Assembly (NCBI GenBank): GCA_964549505.1
Contig: CAZJVD010000002.1
Coordinates: forward strand, 124,001-188,000
Direction: 5' to 3'
DNA from: CAZJVD01 sp964549505
GTDB taxonomy: Bacteria; Bdellovibrionota; UBA1018; CAZJVD01
DNA length: 64,000 nt
Below are positions 49,741 through 59,592 of the stretch, piece after piece. Each line of letters starts with the position of its first letter. The stretch's first letter is position 1. A model generated the notes under the pieces. The model saw only the letters and a list, made by a program, of their open reading frames with translations. It made no database searches and was not told the origin of the DNA. Made by a program: the position numbers and the translations under genes.

Positions 49741-50586
49741 TTAATTTTTGATCCAGCTCAAGCCTGTGCGACTTCGTCCCATCCACGCTGCAGCTTCGAG
49801 GTGGGTCACGGCACCTTGAGACACGACGGACTGAGGCGAATCGAAGGCATTACGAAACACTTCGGATTCTTCAACGCTTTCACGGGGTAAGTAGAATTTT
49901 GCTTCATGTGTCCCACCGCTCGTGGTTCTAAAGCGTACCTTGATAAAAGCCGCTTCATCGCTCCACTTACTGGTCTGTACGTCAGTCACGGTTCCGATAC
50001 TTCCAGCGCCGATAACCTTTTCGACAGCAACGGGGCCCCGCGGATCCATGTTCCTCGATATTTTGATATCGGAGTAATCACGGTCCAAAACGACTTTCGT
50101 ACCGACGTGAACCGGGCAGTCTCTGTCGTCTTCATATTCACCTGAGTCCAGCTTGTCACAGCTTGCAGTGACCAGGCTCGCGTGAGCGGTTCCAGTGTTC
50201 GCAGAACTCCAGACGTCACGAGCTCTTAGAAGTTTTGTCGAAAGAGGTATGCCGACGAACTTTGGCGCATCCTCAAAATCAAGGGCGATGGTTTCGCCGC
50301 CCGCCTCAAGCGTGAACTCATAACGGACTGAAAAGGGGTCAAAAGGATTTGCACGATGATCCTCATACTTCGCCCAACCCTCAGGCAGTGTGTGGGTCAC
50401 GAGTGTACCGTGTTCGGTTTTACGAGTGAACTGGACGGGAGCTTTGACGTAGACGCGATCTCCGTCTTTAAGGAATCCGAAATAATAATCCATCAACTCG
50501 CCGTTTCCGGCAGCGCGGGCATCCCCGTAAGAAATAGTGAGCTGGGCTAAACTTAGAAGTAAGGCTTTAAAGCATAATGATTTCAT
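49741..50586 (-). CDS. Secreted protein of unknown function
   Basis: The ATG at 50586 has AGGAGA 5 nt upstream and gives a signal peptide (KSLCFKALLLSLAQLTISYGDARA-AG). The mature part, about 255 aa, is beta-rich with one Cys pair (SCDKL and DCPVH). A segment such as VHVGTKVVLDRDYSD, then VIGAGSIGTVTDVQ, resembles SH3-like barrels that bind cell wall, but this is weak. No family is recognised. Confidence 0.7.
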   Translation of the reverse strand: MKSLCFKALLLSLAQLTISYGDARAAGNGELMDYYFGFLKDGDRVYVKAPVQFTRKTEHGTLVTHTLPEGWAKYEDHRANPFDPFSVRYEFTLEAGGETIALDFEDAPKFVGIPLSTKLLRARDVWSSANTGTAHASLVTASCDKLDSGEYEDDRDCPVHVGTKVVLDRDYSDIKISRNMDPRGPVAVEKVIGAGSIGTVTDVQTSKWSDEAAFIKVRFRTTSGGTHEAKFYLPRESVEESEVFRNAFDSPQSVVSQGAVTHLEAAAWMGRSRTGLSWIKN

Positions 50587-50809
50587 AAGTTCTCCTACAC
50601 GCTTTATGCGTCGGGACCACGAATACAAGAATCTACCTTAAAAGCAACCAATTCTGCGAACTCTCGCACGGTTAAATAAATTAAGGCGCGCCCTTTACAA
50701 ACTAACCTGGATTTAATAGTCGTCTCAAGATTCTGTGGGGGCGGGATTCCCTATTCATTTTTGCTCGGCTTCACCGGATTAACGGTCTTTCACTAAAGGG
50801 GTCACTTGA

Positions 50810-51919
50810 ATGGGTCTTGTAAGATTGCTCGTCATCGGTCTGTTTTCTCTGAACTCAACACTAATCTGGGCAGAAAGTCTCTCAATCGTACTACCGGCGC
50901 ACCTATCTCCCTACAACCTCACTTATACCGAAGCAAAGCAGTACGAGGTTTCATCCGGTACAAACAGTTTTGTACCTCAGGCTCCCGAGCTAGCCTATTT
51001 GGGCACATCCGCGAGCAGTCAGAATCCTCCTCAACTGCCTCCCCGACTCATCTACGCACAGACCAGCATTGGCCTCGTACTCGACTTTAGTCACTGCACG
51101 GGCGGAGGGGGGTCCTGTCTGGGAAAGATCACAGGAGCTTTCTGTTGGCATGATCTCTATACACTTCAAACCGATCCGCGCGTTTTTCCATGGATAACGA
51201 CAGCACATCCCGACCTGAACACAGGTCTGGTTTCGATATCGACGAACCTGTACGGATCAAAAAAACTGTTTCGCTTTAAAGCAATGAGCGAAATCTTTCA
51301 TTGGGTTGCAGACGGGGTGGGCGGACATGGAGAGTACAGTTGTCACGCAACTCAGGTCACCTTGAGCGCGACTTCGGAAAACATCATGTACGTGATGCCC
51401 CAGCAGCTGGAACGGGTCAATGAAACGAACATGAATGTGGTTAAGTTTGCAAACCGTTTCGGGGACGCAAATTTCCCCTACGGAGGTCCGACCATCGTTT
51501 CTCCGCTGTACGCTTCGATTCCTAGAATGATTCACATCGATGCAGAAAGAGTGGATGCAGGCGCCTACACCGTCCTCCATGCTCCAGCGGGATCCAAGAC
51601 CTGCAAAGTCGAGATCACGGTAGAGAATGCTTTGGTGGGAGAGAACCCCAATGTGTTGGTGAAGTATCAGCACTTCTCAGACAGCTCGCTTCTCGGAGCG
51701 TTGCCTGTTGCTGCGTCCTTTACGGAACAGCTGTCCCTAGCGGGCTCTGAAGGAGCTAGTGCATCGGTGGCGCGCTATACGTTTCTCACTGAGCCTCGGC
51801 CCGAGGCCGACGATATGGCCTGCAATGGCGTGACGGTAACGCTGGATCGAATCGAACCGGACGGAAGCACGACTCTGATCGATGACCTCTGGATACGCTC
51901 CAACGAAAATAAACTGTGA
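50810..51919 (+). CDS. Secreted protein of unknown function
   Basis: The ATG at 50810 has AAAGGGG 8 nt upstream. A signal peptide (RLLVIGLFSLNSTLIWA-ES) leads a mature protein of about 348 aa with a Gly/Cys cluster (HCTGGGGSCLG), two further Cys (FCWHD, YSCHAT) and a beta-rich C-terminal half (VEITVENALVGENPNVLV). The region upstream (50630-50809) shows no clear promoter boxes. No family is recognised. It converges with the 569-aa secreted protein gene. Confidence 0.72.
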   Translation: MGLVRLLVIGLFSLNSTLIWAESLSIVLPAHLSPYNLTYTEAKQYEVSSGTNSFVPQAPELAYLGTSASSQNPPQLPPRLIYAQTSIGLVLDFSHCTGGGGSCLGKITGAFCWHDLYTLQTDPRVFPWITTAHPDLNTGLVSISTNLYGSKKLFRFKAMSEIFHWVADGVGGHGEYSCHATQVTLSATSENIMYVMPQQLERVNETNMNVVKFANRFGDANFPYGGPTIVSPLYASIPRMIHIDAERVDAGAYTVLHAPAGSKTCKVEITVENALVGENPNVLVKYQHFSDSSLLGALPVAASFTEQLSLAGSEGASASVARYTFLTEPRPEADDMACNGVTVTLDRIEPDGSTTLIDDLWIRSNENKL

Positions 51920-51935
51920 GTTAAAAGCTCTGCGT

Positions 51936-53645
51936 TCAGCGGTTGGAGCGAACGACGACACGGCGACCTAACTGATCGATGAGACGCAGTTCGAGCCAGT
52001 CGGATCTCGTATCGGCGTAGACCTGAAAAGACAGTTTTATCTTTTGTAAGCCCAGCCCTTTGAAGGTCTCAGTCTGACTCGGGTCCACAACCGCACGAAG
52101 CGATTTAATACCCTTCGTTTCAGCGAGATTCATACCAGCTTCGTCTGGATACGAATATTCTGCTGTGGGCCCCCCGCCACGGTGGAGTTTTACCTCGAGG
52201 CGTGAATCCTGAAGGACCGAAACAATGTCTTGCGGGCTACCATCTGTGAAAAACGCGACTCCATCGAGTGTCACTTCGACCGGTAAATAGTGCCACTCGC
52301 CCCCGCTGGAAGGCAGGTCGCCCCAATGAACAAATTTATTCGTCGTTGGAACATGAGCGTTTTGAGGAAGAGCCTTGATGAGCTCCTGCAGTTTGGCCGT
52401 ATGCGCGGCAAGCTTAGCGCGATCATCACGTACAGCTTTGACCTGGTCGTGTACGAGTGCACGAGCTTCGTCACTCTTCTCCTCATAGAAGTCTTGGATC
52501 GTCGTCCAAAGTGTTTCGAGAGTGGACCGAAGTCCTGCGTTCGATGCGATCATCCCCTCTTTTACATCCTCACCGGCGCCGACATCCGCGCTGCCTTTAG
52601 TAAGACTCGCCACAAAATCTAACTTGGACTGCGGATAAAACCACGCTTCCGACGCTAAGAGTGCGGCCAACGCACTTCGAGCTTCCTTCGCAGCGTCGAG
52701 AATGAGCCGCCGTCCCATCGGAGTCACCGGTTCGATCGTACTCAGACCCGGAATCATCTCTTTGGGATAGAGAATCAGGCCTTTGTCGACAGATGCCGAG
52801 GCCATCGCCCTAGTGATGGCCTTCAGCAGTTCTTCTTGATTCTCAAGACTACTAAATGTCTGATGTGTATGGGGTCCCAGTTCCGCCGTGTCGACGCCGG
52901 TGGCTGACAACTCGTAAGTCAGCTTCTTTGTCATCGAGGCTGCCGACCAAAAATCGGCGAAACTCACCTTTCCCTCGGCCTTTGCCGACATTGCCGCAAA
53001 CGAAGCCATTTCGCTTTGACTCTGAGAGGAACTAAAATCCGTCATGCGCACCTTCATCGTTATAGAAGCAACCGACTGAGTGCCGACGGCAATGTACTCG
53101 CCAAAGGTCTTTTTCCAGGCTTTATTACGGGCAGAATCACCTGAAATTGCAAGAATGCGTTTCGCGTCTTCAGTAAAGTCAACCGGACCGTTACCTAAGT
53201 AGATCCGATCCTTAAATTTCTTCGTCCATGTCAACGACATCTCCGTCGCAAGATAACGACTCTCATTCTGAGAGGTGGATGCGTACTGCGCGACCGTTTT
53301 GACAACTCCGAAACTGCCTTCGAAGTCCAATGCAACCGAGGACGCCCCGCGAGAGATCTCGGTGACAATCCCATGTCCAAATGTGATCGTCTCCTCGAGT
53401 GGAACACGCTTTTTTTCCGTGCCCTCTGCTGCTGGTTTTGAAAGCATGGCAACTCGACCGAGCGGGCGCCATCCGCCCTCTACTGGATCAAAATGAAAAC
53501 TTCCTCCAACCAGATCGGTGTCGGCATCTGGAAGGGACTTGATCCCGATGATCTCTTGTCCAAGCACGGCGCGAGTCGGAACCGCGACAAACGAAAGGAC
53601 TACAGCACCAGCGGCAACGACATCTCTTAAGTGTTTATAAAGCAT
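51936..53645 (-). CDS. Large secreted protein of unknown function
   Basis: The 569-aa protein has a signal peptide (DVVAAGAVVLSFVAVPTRAVLG-QE). The mature part begins with a beta-rich 150-residue segment, has a helical middle (about 290-420, with a coiled-coil-like stretch YEEKSDEARALVHDQVKAV) and ends in another beta domain (VEVTLDGVAFFTDGS to RRVVVRSNR). It contains no Cys pairs and no known motif. It is followed at a distance of 53 bp by its upstream neighbour on the same strand and may share its transcript. Confidence 0.72.
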   Translation of the reverse strand: MLYKHLRDVVAAGAVVLSFVAVPTRAVLGQEIIGIKSLPDADTDLVGGSFHFDPVEGGWRPLGRVAMLSKPAAEGTEKKRVPLEETITFGHGIVTEISRGASSVALDFEGSFGVVKTVAQYASTSQNESRYLATEMSLTWTKKFKDRIYLGNGPVDFTEDAKRILAISGDSARNKAWKKTFGEYIAVGTQSVASITMKVRMTDFSSSQSQSEMASFAAMSAKAEGKVSFADFWSAASMTKKLTYELSATGVDTAELGPHTHQTFSSLENQEELLKAITRAMASASVDKGLILYPKEMIPGLSTIEPVTPMGRRLILDAAKEARSALAALLASEAWFYPQSKLDFVASLTKGSADVGAGEDVKEGMIASNAGLRSTLETLWTTIQDFYEEKSDEARALVHDQVKAVRDDRAKLAAHTAKLQELIKALPQNAHVPTTNKFVHWGDLPSSGGEWHYLPVEVTLDGVAFFTDGSPQDIVSVLQDSRLEVKLHRGGGPTAEYSYPDEAGMNLAETKGIKSLRAVVDPSQTETFKGLGLQKIKLSFQVYADTRSDWLELRLIDQLGRRVVVRSNR

Positions 53646-53698
53646 AGGTCGTAATGCATAGCATCACGACTGACGCATAGCAAGCCCAGCGTGACGGG

Positions 53699-54667
53699 CT
53701 AACGAACTCTTTCCATAGCCGCAGGCACATTATGCCTTTCGATTTCATCGAAAAGATCGTTCAGAGCTTCGATGCTCCTTCGCAGCTCGAACTCCGTTGG
53801 GTGGCCGGTATAGCGGAAGGCCGCAAGACGTCGGAGCTGCGGTAACAAATAAGAATACATCCAGGTTCTAAACCATCTGAAATCAGCGATACTAGCATAG
53901 AGTACTGAGTCTGGTTTCCCGCCCAGATCCAATTCGATCTTCCACATGTCAGCGAGAACCTGGGTATCTTCTACATAAGCAACAAGACTATTAACAAGGT
54001 AGTCGATATCAAAAGCTGTCGCTGGCGCGGGCTCCCAATATTTCATAGAAGCGAATGCTTCATAATGGATGCGTCGCAACCGGTCGTTCACAGCGATGAG
54101 CTCCTTAAGCTGAGGGCTCTTTTCAAACTCTAGAGCACCGCTCGTTTTGAACCGTTCTGCGCGCAGGTCTTCTAGAAAGGCGCGAGTCGCGTCGTCCGAG
54201 ATATTTCCATCTTTAAAGTAAACCGGCGGAGCGTAGGTAACGGGAAGATAGAAAAATCGGTCGGTGAAAGGAGTCGTGAGGGAACGCAAAGCCTTATACT
54301 TCCATCGCTCCGAACGCTTTACTCGATTCGGAGTAAGAAACTCATAGGCTAGGGCGCCCAAGATAATGCGTTTCTCAAGACCTCCTGCCAAAGGATCCTT
54401 AGAGAGCGTTTCAAATGTTAAACTAATTTTATTTAAGCGTCGTTTTAGCTCTTCTTGGTTTTGAGTCACGACTCGAAAAGGCCGCTCTAGAGCAGTCTCA
54501 CAATTTGAACTCGCTCCAATGAGGTGTTTTCCTAATTCTTGACCCGGCCCTGTGAAATAAAACGTAAACCGAGCTAACGGAGAGCTCAGGTAATCTGGAG
54601 TACCGTTCGCATGACTCGCGGGTTGTACCGAGAAAAGAGCACCGAAAAAAACGACGAGAAACCCCAT
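53699..54667 (-). CDS. Secreted helical protein of unknown function
   Basis: The ATG at 54667 has GGAGGT about 8 nt upstream; an in-frame GTG at 54700 overlaps the preceding gene's stop. The signal peptide is MGFLVVFFGALFSVQPASHA-NG. The mature part, about 300 aa, is Arg/Leu/Ala-rich and mostly helical, with one Cys (SNCETALERPF). No domain is recognised. It follows the GT-C-type membrane protein gene closely, suggesting co-transcription. Confidence 0.7.
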   Translation of the reverse strand: MGFLVVFFGALFSVQPASHANGTPDYLSSPLARFTFYFTGPGQELGKHLIGASSNCETALERPFRVVTQNQEELKRRLNKISLTFETLSKDPLAGGLEKRIILGALAYEFLTPNRVKRSERWKYKALRSLTTPFTDRFFYLPVTYAPPVYFKDGNISDDATRAFLEDLRAERFKTSGALEFEKSPQLKELIAVNDRLRRIHYEAFASMKYWEPAPATAFDIDYLVNSLVAYVEDTQVLADMWKIELDLGGKPDSVLYASIADFRWFRTWMYSYLLPQLRRLAAFRYTGHPTEFELRRSIEALNDLFDEIERHNVPAAMERVR

Positions 54668-54696
54668 ACACAGACCTCCAGACCTGGGACCGTATA

Positions 54697-56070
54697 TCAC
54701 AATAATCGGGTAAACTCGCGCACCAGCAGTTTTCTCCCCGTGAACACGGCTACGGTGACGGCCACAAGTGCCGCAAGGGCAAGCACGATCGCAGGCCCGT
54801 AAGACAGCCCAATCTTAGCTGAGGACGGATGCAAGCTGGGCGCGAAGCTCAAGACCAACGTCGGTATAGGCGAAATCAGGATCGGCTTCACGATATCGAA
54901 CGGATGCCAGAGTGTCTTCAGGGCTTCGAACTGAAAACTGGGATTGCCCCATCCATGCTGAGGAATCAGTTCGACAGAAAGTCGTGGATCCGTTTTGTAA
55001 ATCCACGTCAGAAACAAAAGCCAGACAAGCCCAACGAGACAGACTTTCTCAAGAACACGCCAGAGCTCCGTCTTTGCAAAACGTTTCGCCAACTCAAAAC
55101 AAACCAAAACGGTACCGGCATAGGAGCCCAGAAGATAACGGTATCCAAAGTCGTCACCTTGCGAGTGCCAACCAGCTGAGAGAAGAAAAACAAAAAGCAT
55201 CCAGGCAAGACTCGCGCGAGCGGGCCAGCTGAGGGACGTAAAACACCAGAGACCACCAAACAAGGTGACGATCCAACCGGTATTCATCCAGACTAGACCC
55301 CAATCCATCCCAAAGATCGTGTGAACAACCGCATTCGGCGTGACTTTGGAAAGAATCGAACCCAACGTGAAACCCGCATACCCCTGACCAAACGCGCGTC
55401 CCCAAAGCAACACGACCGAAGCTGTCGCAATACTAGCCGCTAGGATTGAAAGCCGCTGACGCTCACGCCGGTTTGAACCGACCCAAGCCCCGGCACCCAC
55501 GACTACGAGTAACGGAAGATTGTTGTACCGAACCCAAACTGAAAATGCGGCAGCAAGCAGTGCTGGAAAAAAGCGGTTCTGGTACATCCACCAGATACTC
55601 AAACAACCCAGAAACACTTCGGCAGCATGCGCCATCGTCGTGCGAGCCGTAACATAGTAGAGCACCGGAATACTGAGCGCGGCGAAAGCGGCAAAGAGTG
55701 CGGGACGGCTGCGAACCCGCGCGACGCGCGCCATATCAATCACCAAAAACACCGAGAAAACCCAAAGCAGAAACGAAGTGAGACCGATCCAAACTGGCAA
55801 CATCGTTTCAAAAGACCAACCCCAAACGTGGGGCAAGAACCGGTCCCCGAGTTTTGCCAACACGGCCGCCGGTAACCAAAACACGGCGGTGCCCTTCGCG
55901 TAAAAGTTGTCGGGACAGATCGTCGCGCGATGACCGACCCAATCGTAAACTGTTTGGACATAGCAAGCGTCGTCGCCCGACGAATAAACCGTGAACCCGG
56001 AGTTCGCCCGAAAAAAGACCAGAAAAACCACAGCACCGAGGAAAGCGGCGTATCGCCAACTCTGAATCAT
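54697..56070 (-). CDS. GT-C-type multi-pass membrane protein (glycosyltransferase-like)
   Basis: The 457-aa protein has roughly ten to eleven membrane helices. The first periplasmic loop carries YSSGDDACYVQT (Asp33-Asp34), the position where lipid-linked-sugar transferases of the GT-C class (PMT/ArnT-like, GT39 and relatives) keep their catalytic Asp. The loop after the second helix (RTTMAHAAEVF) also fits. Such enzymes move a sugar from polyprenyl phosphate onto protein, lipid or glycan at the periplasmic face. Substrate is unknown. It is the first gene of a minus-strand pair. Confidence 0.72.
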   Translation of the reverse strand: MIQSWRYAAFLGAVVFLVFFRANSGFTVYSSGDDACYVQTVYDWVGHRATICPDNFYAKGTAVFWLPAAVLAKLGDRFLPHVWGWSFETMLPVWIGLTSFLLWVFSVFLVIDMARVARVRSRPALFAAFAALSIPVLYYVTARTTMAHAAEVFLGCLSIWWMYQNRFFPALLAAAFSVWVRYNNLPLLVVVGAGAWVGSNRRERQRLSILAASIATASVVLLWGRAFGQGYAGFTLGSILSKVTPNAVVHTIFGMDWGLVWMNTGWIVTLFGGLWCFTSLSWPARASLAWMLFVFLLSAGWHSQGDDFGYRYLLGSYAGTVLVCFELAKRFAKTELWRVLEKVCLVGLVWLLFLTWIYKTDPRLSVELIPQHGWGNPSFQFEALKTLWHPFDIVKPILISPIPTLVLSFAPSLHPSSAKIGLSYGPAIVLALAALVAVTVAVFTGRKLLVREFTRLL

Positions 56071-56140
56071 GATCTCAAACGCTATCGCACATCGCTGACT
56101 GTATCAAAAAATACACACCTGGATTCGCAGGTTTTTCACT

Positions 56141-56146
56141 TATAAT
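56141..56146 (+). promoter_or_regulatory. Perfect -10 box (TATAAT) before the glycosidase gene
   Basis: TATAAT at 56141-56146 would place transcription start near 56153, at or beside an in-frame CTG at 56154. No good -35 box is seen at 17 bp. The start codon of the gene is therefore in doubt. Confidence 0.4.
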
Positions 56147-56192
56147 AAGGGCTCTGGGGAAACGGGTTTGTCATCGAATTTTTCGGCTGCTT

Positions 56193-58691
56193 TTGTCAGC
56201 CATCGTTGTATGCGGCGCCGTATGCGGCGCCATCGTCTGTGGCACAGCGGAAGTGTCTCAAGCAGGCGTGCGCAACCATCCTCCCCTCACGTTTCCAAAT
56301 CATGATTTTTCACAAAGCCTCGCCGGATGGACGGAAACGCCCTCGTCACAGACTCCGAAGTTCAAGATGTTCCCAGCACCGGATGGGCCGGGCTCGGTGG
56401 CGCGCGCGAATGTGGCTTCTGGAAGTATCGCCACACTTTCGAATGATCTCCTCGTAGGAGGTTCGCTCTTTGCGCCTACCATCACAGAACTCGGTCCTAA
56501 GACCGAATGGACAGCTTGGATTTACGTTCCAGAACGAGGCAATGGTTCTAACTCCGGATCGGTGAAGCTTCTTGTTCAATCGGTCAGCAGTGCGGGTGTC
56601 GCAACGACGATTGGATCGTCGTCGGTTCTGAGCTTAGCGAATGCACCTCGCGACCGTTGGATCTTGCTCACGAGCTCTCCCGGACGGTTACAAACGAGCG
56701 CCACTCGATTGCGCGTGAGTCTTCAAGTTTCCGGTGGCGCGCAAGTCTACTTTAAAAAGCTGAAGGGTGGTCACTTTGAATATGGCTTACACGCCATCGG
56801 TGATCCCAGCTTCGAGATACCGTTGTCGCAATCCACATCATGGCAGATCACAGCGGGACTCGCTCTCACCAATAGCTGGCCGACCGAACCGGAAGCATGG
56901 GATGGAAAACGTTACGTTAAACTTCTGGGGACAGGAAACGCTGGGGTCTCACAAGACGTTCCTATCGATAGCGCGGACGGCGCTCCGCACCCGTTCGAAG
57001 TACCCGAGCTCGGTGCATGGTTCTGGGTCGAGAACAGTGCTGCACTGTCGGGTCACATCGAGCTCAAAGTTTCGGGGTTGACTGGCACGAGCACACCGAC
57101 GCTCCTCGCTTCCAAGACCTACCAACCTGTCTCATCGGATATCGGTCAGTGGATTTTTCTAAAAACGCAGCCCATCACCCAAGCTTCGATCACCCCAGCG
57201 ATGCAGTCCCTCCGTTTGGAAATTCGAAAAACAGCTGGAATCGTTCGAATCGATGGCGTTCAGTTTGGCGAACTCAACAGCACGACCGGAATCTCAAAAA
57301 ATCACGCGACCGTCTCACTGGTCGGTGTGTTTCGATCACCTCTCTTTCCTGGAACGATCTTTTCAAGCAGCGTTCCCGGAGTGCGCTGGAAAAACTGGTT
57401 TTCAGCTCTGGCACCGGCGTGCAACACCGGTATGACATCTTACAAACACAATCCTGATCAGTTTCGATCCAACGGTCGGCGTGACATCGCAACATCAACC
57501 GATAGTGGGATCTATAGGGGACCTCTCGCGGGAACGTACGACTCGCGCGATCCCAATCTCATGGCGTATTTTCTCACACTGATGCGAGCGGCGGGTTTTG
57601 ACAGTGTTTCGTACGACTACTACGGCCACACGATCGCGCAGCAAGACCTCGCGCAAGGGATTGATCCGGTCAATGACCAAACACTCGATGTGCTTCTCAA
57701 TGCCGCCGAAGCGACGGCACTCGAAAACTCCATCAAGGTCAGCATCATGTACGAGACAAAAGCAGCTGATTGGGTAATCGGTATGGCTCCTACACTCGGT
57801 GCGCACAAGACCGTGTTTCGTAACGACCTCGTCGATCTGGTCACACGCGTCGGCGGACGACGTTCGATACTCAAAAAAGACGGTGCGATCGTCATCCAGA
57901 TTTTTGGAATGCGTCCGTGTTACGGCAGTCAGTGCATGGAAGATGCTGACTGGTGGGACATCAAAGTCTGGGTCGAACAAGCAACAGGCCGCAAGGTCGC
58001 GCTGATCGGCAGCTCGATTCCGACCGGTCTTGATTTCACAAATCCCAGCGTCTGGTACCCAACAAGCATGATGGGTCTCATGCGATGGAAGCTCGTCGAT
58101 CTCGTCAACACTCTAAAGTACAAAAAATTTGCCGACGTGGTTTCGCAATCACCGTCACTTCCGCAGCCAAGTATCGCCACCGTAGCTGCGCACGCCGACA
58201 CGAACAACGATCTCGTCCAACAATGGGCTTCGCAAGACGACGCTTCCCGAATCAGCATGGGAATGGTTTGGCCCGGATTTGACGACAGCGGTGTTGCCGG
58301 ATGGGGTGCCACCAACCTAGCAGGCACCAATGGTCAGCCCGTCTGCCTCCGCGTGAACTCCGCTCTTTCAGGAAATTTTCATCCTACCGTCGGGCAATCG
58401 GTTTGGAACACGCCCGTCGATTGGGTTCAGTGGGCCACCTGGAATGACTGGAACGAGCAGACACAGATCGAACCCGAATGGGATCCTGCCTACATCAGCG
58501 CCGTTTTAGCAGGACAGACCGCTTCGGCGGCCGTTCAAAATCACGTCTTCGGTCGCCTCTTTGAGGCACAAAACCAGATCGCCACACTGAAAGGGAATTC
58601 GCAGCCCCCTTCGCCGGCGGCGATCGAAGCTGCCGCGCGCGCGTACATCTGGTCGACCTATTTCAACGCGTCTGTTCAGCGCTACGATTAG
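56193..58691 (+). CDS. Secreted glycoside hydrolase (GH71/GH99-like)
   Basis: From the TTG at 56193 this is an 832-aa protein. The catalytic half (about 400-832) has GTYDSRDPNLMAYFLTLMRA, GFDSVSYDYYG, KVSIMYETKAADW and the late ATWNDWNEQTQIEPEWDPAY block, a pattern of GH71/GH99-type alpha-glycan hydrolases, where a Glu or Asp pair acts. The N-terminal half contains two jelly-roll-like domains (TEWTAWIYVPERG and GAWFWVENSAALSGHIELKV) that probably bind carbohydrate. The TTG leaves a signal peptide without basic residues; the frame is open upstream and includes KRVCHRIFRLLL, so a non-ATG start (CTG at 56154) is likely. It would act outside the cell. Confidence 0.72.
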   Translation: MSAIVVCGAVCGAIVCGTAEVSQAGVRNHPPLTFPNHDFSQSLAGWTETPSSQTPKFKMFPAPDGPGSVARANVASGSIATLSNDLLVGGSLFAPTITELGPKTEWTAWIYVPERGNGSNSGSVKLLVQSVSSAGVATTIGSSSVLSLANAPRDRWILLTSSPGRLQTSATRLRVSLQVSGGAQVYFKKLKGGHFEYGLHAIGDPSFEIPLSQSTSWQITAGLALTNSWPTEPEAWDGKRYVKLLGTGNAGVSQDVPIDSADGAPHPFEVPELGAWFWVENSAALSGHIELKVSGLTGTSTPTLLASKTYQPVSSDIGQWIFLKTQPITQASITPAMQSLRLEIRKTAGIVRIDGVQFGELNSTTGISKNHATVSLVGVFRSPLFPGTIFSSSVPGVRWKNWFSALAPACNTGMTSYKHNPDQFRSNGRRDIATSTDSGIYRGPLAGTYDSRDPNLMAYFLTLMRAAGFDSVSYDYYGHTIAQQDLAQGIDPVNDQTLDVLLNAAEATALENSIKVSIMYETKAADWVIGMAPTLGAHKTVFRNDLVDLVTRVGGRRSILKKDGAIVIQIFGMRPCYGSQCMEDADWWDIKVWVEQATGRKVALIGSSIPTGLDFTNPSVWYPTSMMGLMRWKLVDLVNTLKYKKFADVVSQSPSLPQPSIATVAAHADTNNDLVQQWASQDDASRISMGMVWPGFDDSGVAGWGATNLAGTNGQPVCLRVNSALSGNFHPTVGQSVWNTPVDWVQWATWNDWNEQTQIEPEWDPAYISAVLAGQTASAAVQNHVFGRLFEAQNQIATLKGNSQPPSPAAIEAAARAYIWSTYFNASVQRYD

Positions 58692-58692
58692 A

Positions 58693-58720
58693 GCAAATCA
58701 TCGATTTTGCTGATGATTGC
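58693..58720. terminator. Hairpin after the glycosidase gene
   Basis: GCAAATCATC (58693-58702) pairs with GATGATTGC (58712-58720) with one bulged base. No T run follows on either side, so it is at best a Rho-assisted end. Confidence 0.35.
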
Positions 58721-58776
58721 AGCAGCGCCGAGTATCTTGATTAAATTCGTATACTATATTAGAGTCCTACCCGTAG

Positions 58777-59481
58777 ATGAAAAAGCTCGTGGACGGTATC
58801 GTCGAATTTCGACAAAAACTCCTGCCTAATTACCGGGAGAAATTTGCTCGCCTTGCGCACGCCCAAAACCCGGACTCGTTGTTCATCACATGCTCGGACA
58901 GTCGGGTGGCCCCCAACTGGTTTGCCTCGACAGATCCAGGTGATCTCTTCGTGATTCGAAATGTCGGCAACCTGATCCCGAGTTGCGGAGAAAACGGGCA
59001 TTCGACCGCGGATGAGTCCGAAGCAGCTGCTATTGAGTTTGCGATCATAAACCTTGGTGTTTCAGACATCATTGTATGCGGACACTCGGACTGCGGCGCT
59101 ATGCACGCTTTGATGAAGGGTCGAGAGAAAATCGAAGCACCGAACTTACGGGCTTGGCTCCGCCACGGCGAACCGACGCTTGCACGAATGCCTGCGACGA
59201 AAACGGGGCTCAACCCGGTCAACACACTTTCGCAGCTCAACGTCCTCCAACAGCTGGAACATTTGAAGTCCTACCCCATTGTTCACGAACGCCTCGAAAC
59301 GAATCGTCTCAAGCTGCACGGCTGGTGGTTTGAACTCAGCACCGCGAACGTTTACACATTCGATGAGTCCGTAAGCGCGTTTGTTCTCATTGATGAAAAA
59401 CATGCCGAGAGGCAAGCAGAGAAACACGCAGCACAAGATACAGAAACGCAGTTGGACCCGATCAAGTCATCGTCGAGCTAA
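58777..59481 (+). CDS. can: Beta-class carbonic anhydrase
   Basis: The enzyme interconverts CO2 and bicarbonate. The 234-aa protein has the beta-class zinc site and dyad: Cys39, Asp41 and Arg43 (CSDSRV), His103 and Cys106 (CGHSDCGAM). The region NVGNLIPSCG matches the family. The C-terminal tail (about 205-234) is longer than usual and rich in Glu, Lys and Ala. No signal peptide is present. An AT-rich stretch with TATACT/TATATT lies 20-30 bp before the ATG and may be its -10 region. Confidence 0.95.
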   Translation: MKKLVDGIVEFRQKLLPNYREKFARLAHAQNPDSLFITCSDSRVAPNWFASTDPGDLFVIRNVGNLIPSCGENGHSTADESEAAAIEFAIINLGVSDIIVCGHSDCGAMHALMKGREKIEAPNLRAWLRHGEPTLARMPATKTGLNPVNTLSQLNVLQQLEHLKSYPIVHERLETNRLKLHGWWFELSTANVYTFDESVSAFVLIDEKHAERQAEKHAAQDTETQLDPIKSSSS

Positions 59482-59592
59482 CCTTGAGCACACCCCCAGA
59501 TTCGTCGTTATTTTCCTTGTCTTTTTCTAAGCATTCCCAATAATCAAAGAAAATCACAGCTTTGATAGCAGCACGGTCTGCGAAGGGCATTT

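Noticed and set aside
57495..57980. 161-codon open frame on the minus strand
   Set aside because: Antisense to the glycosidase catalytic domain; composition is that of a shadow frame.
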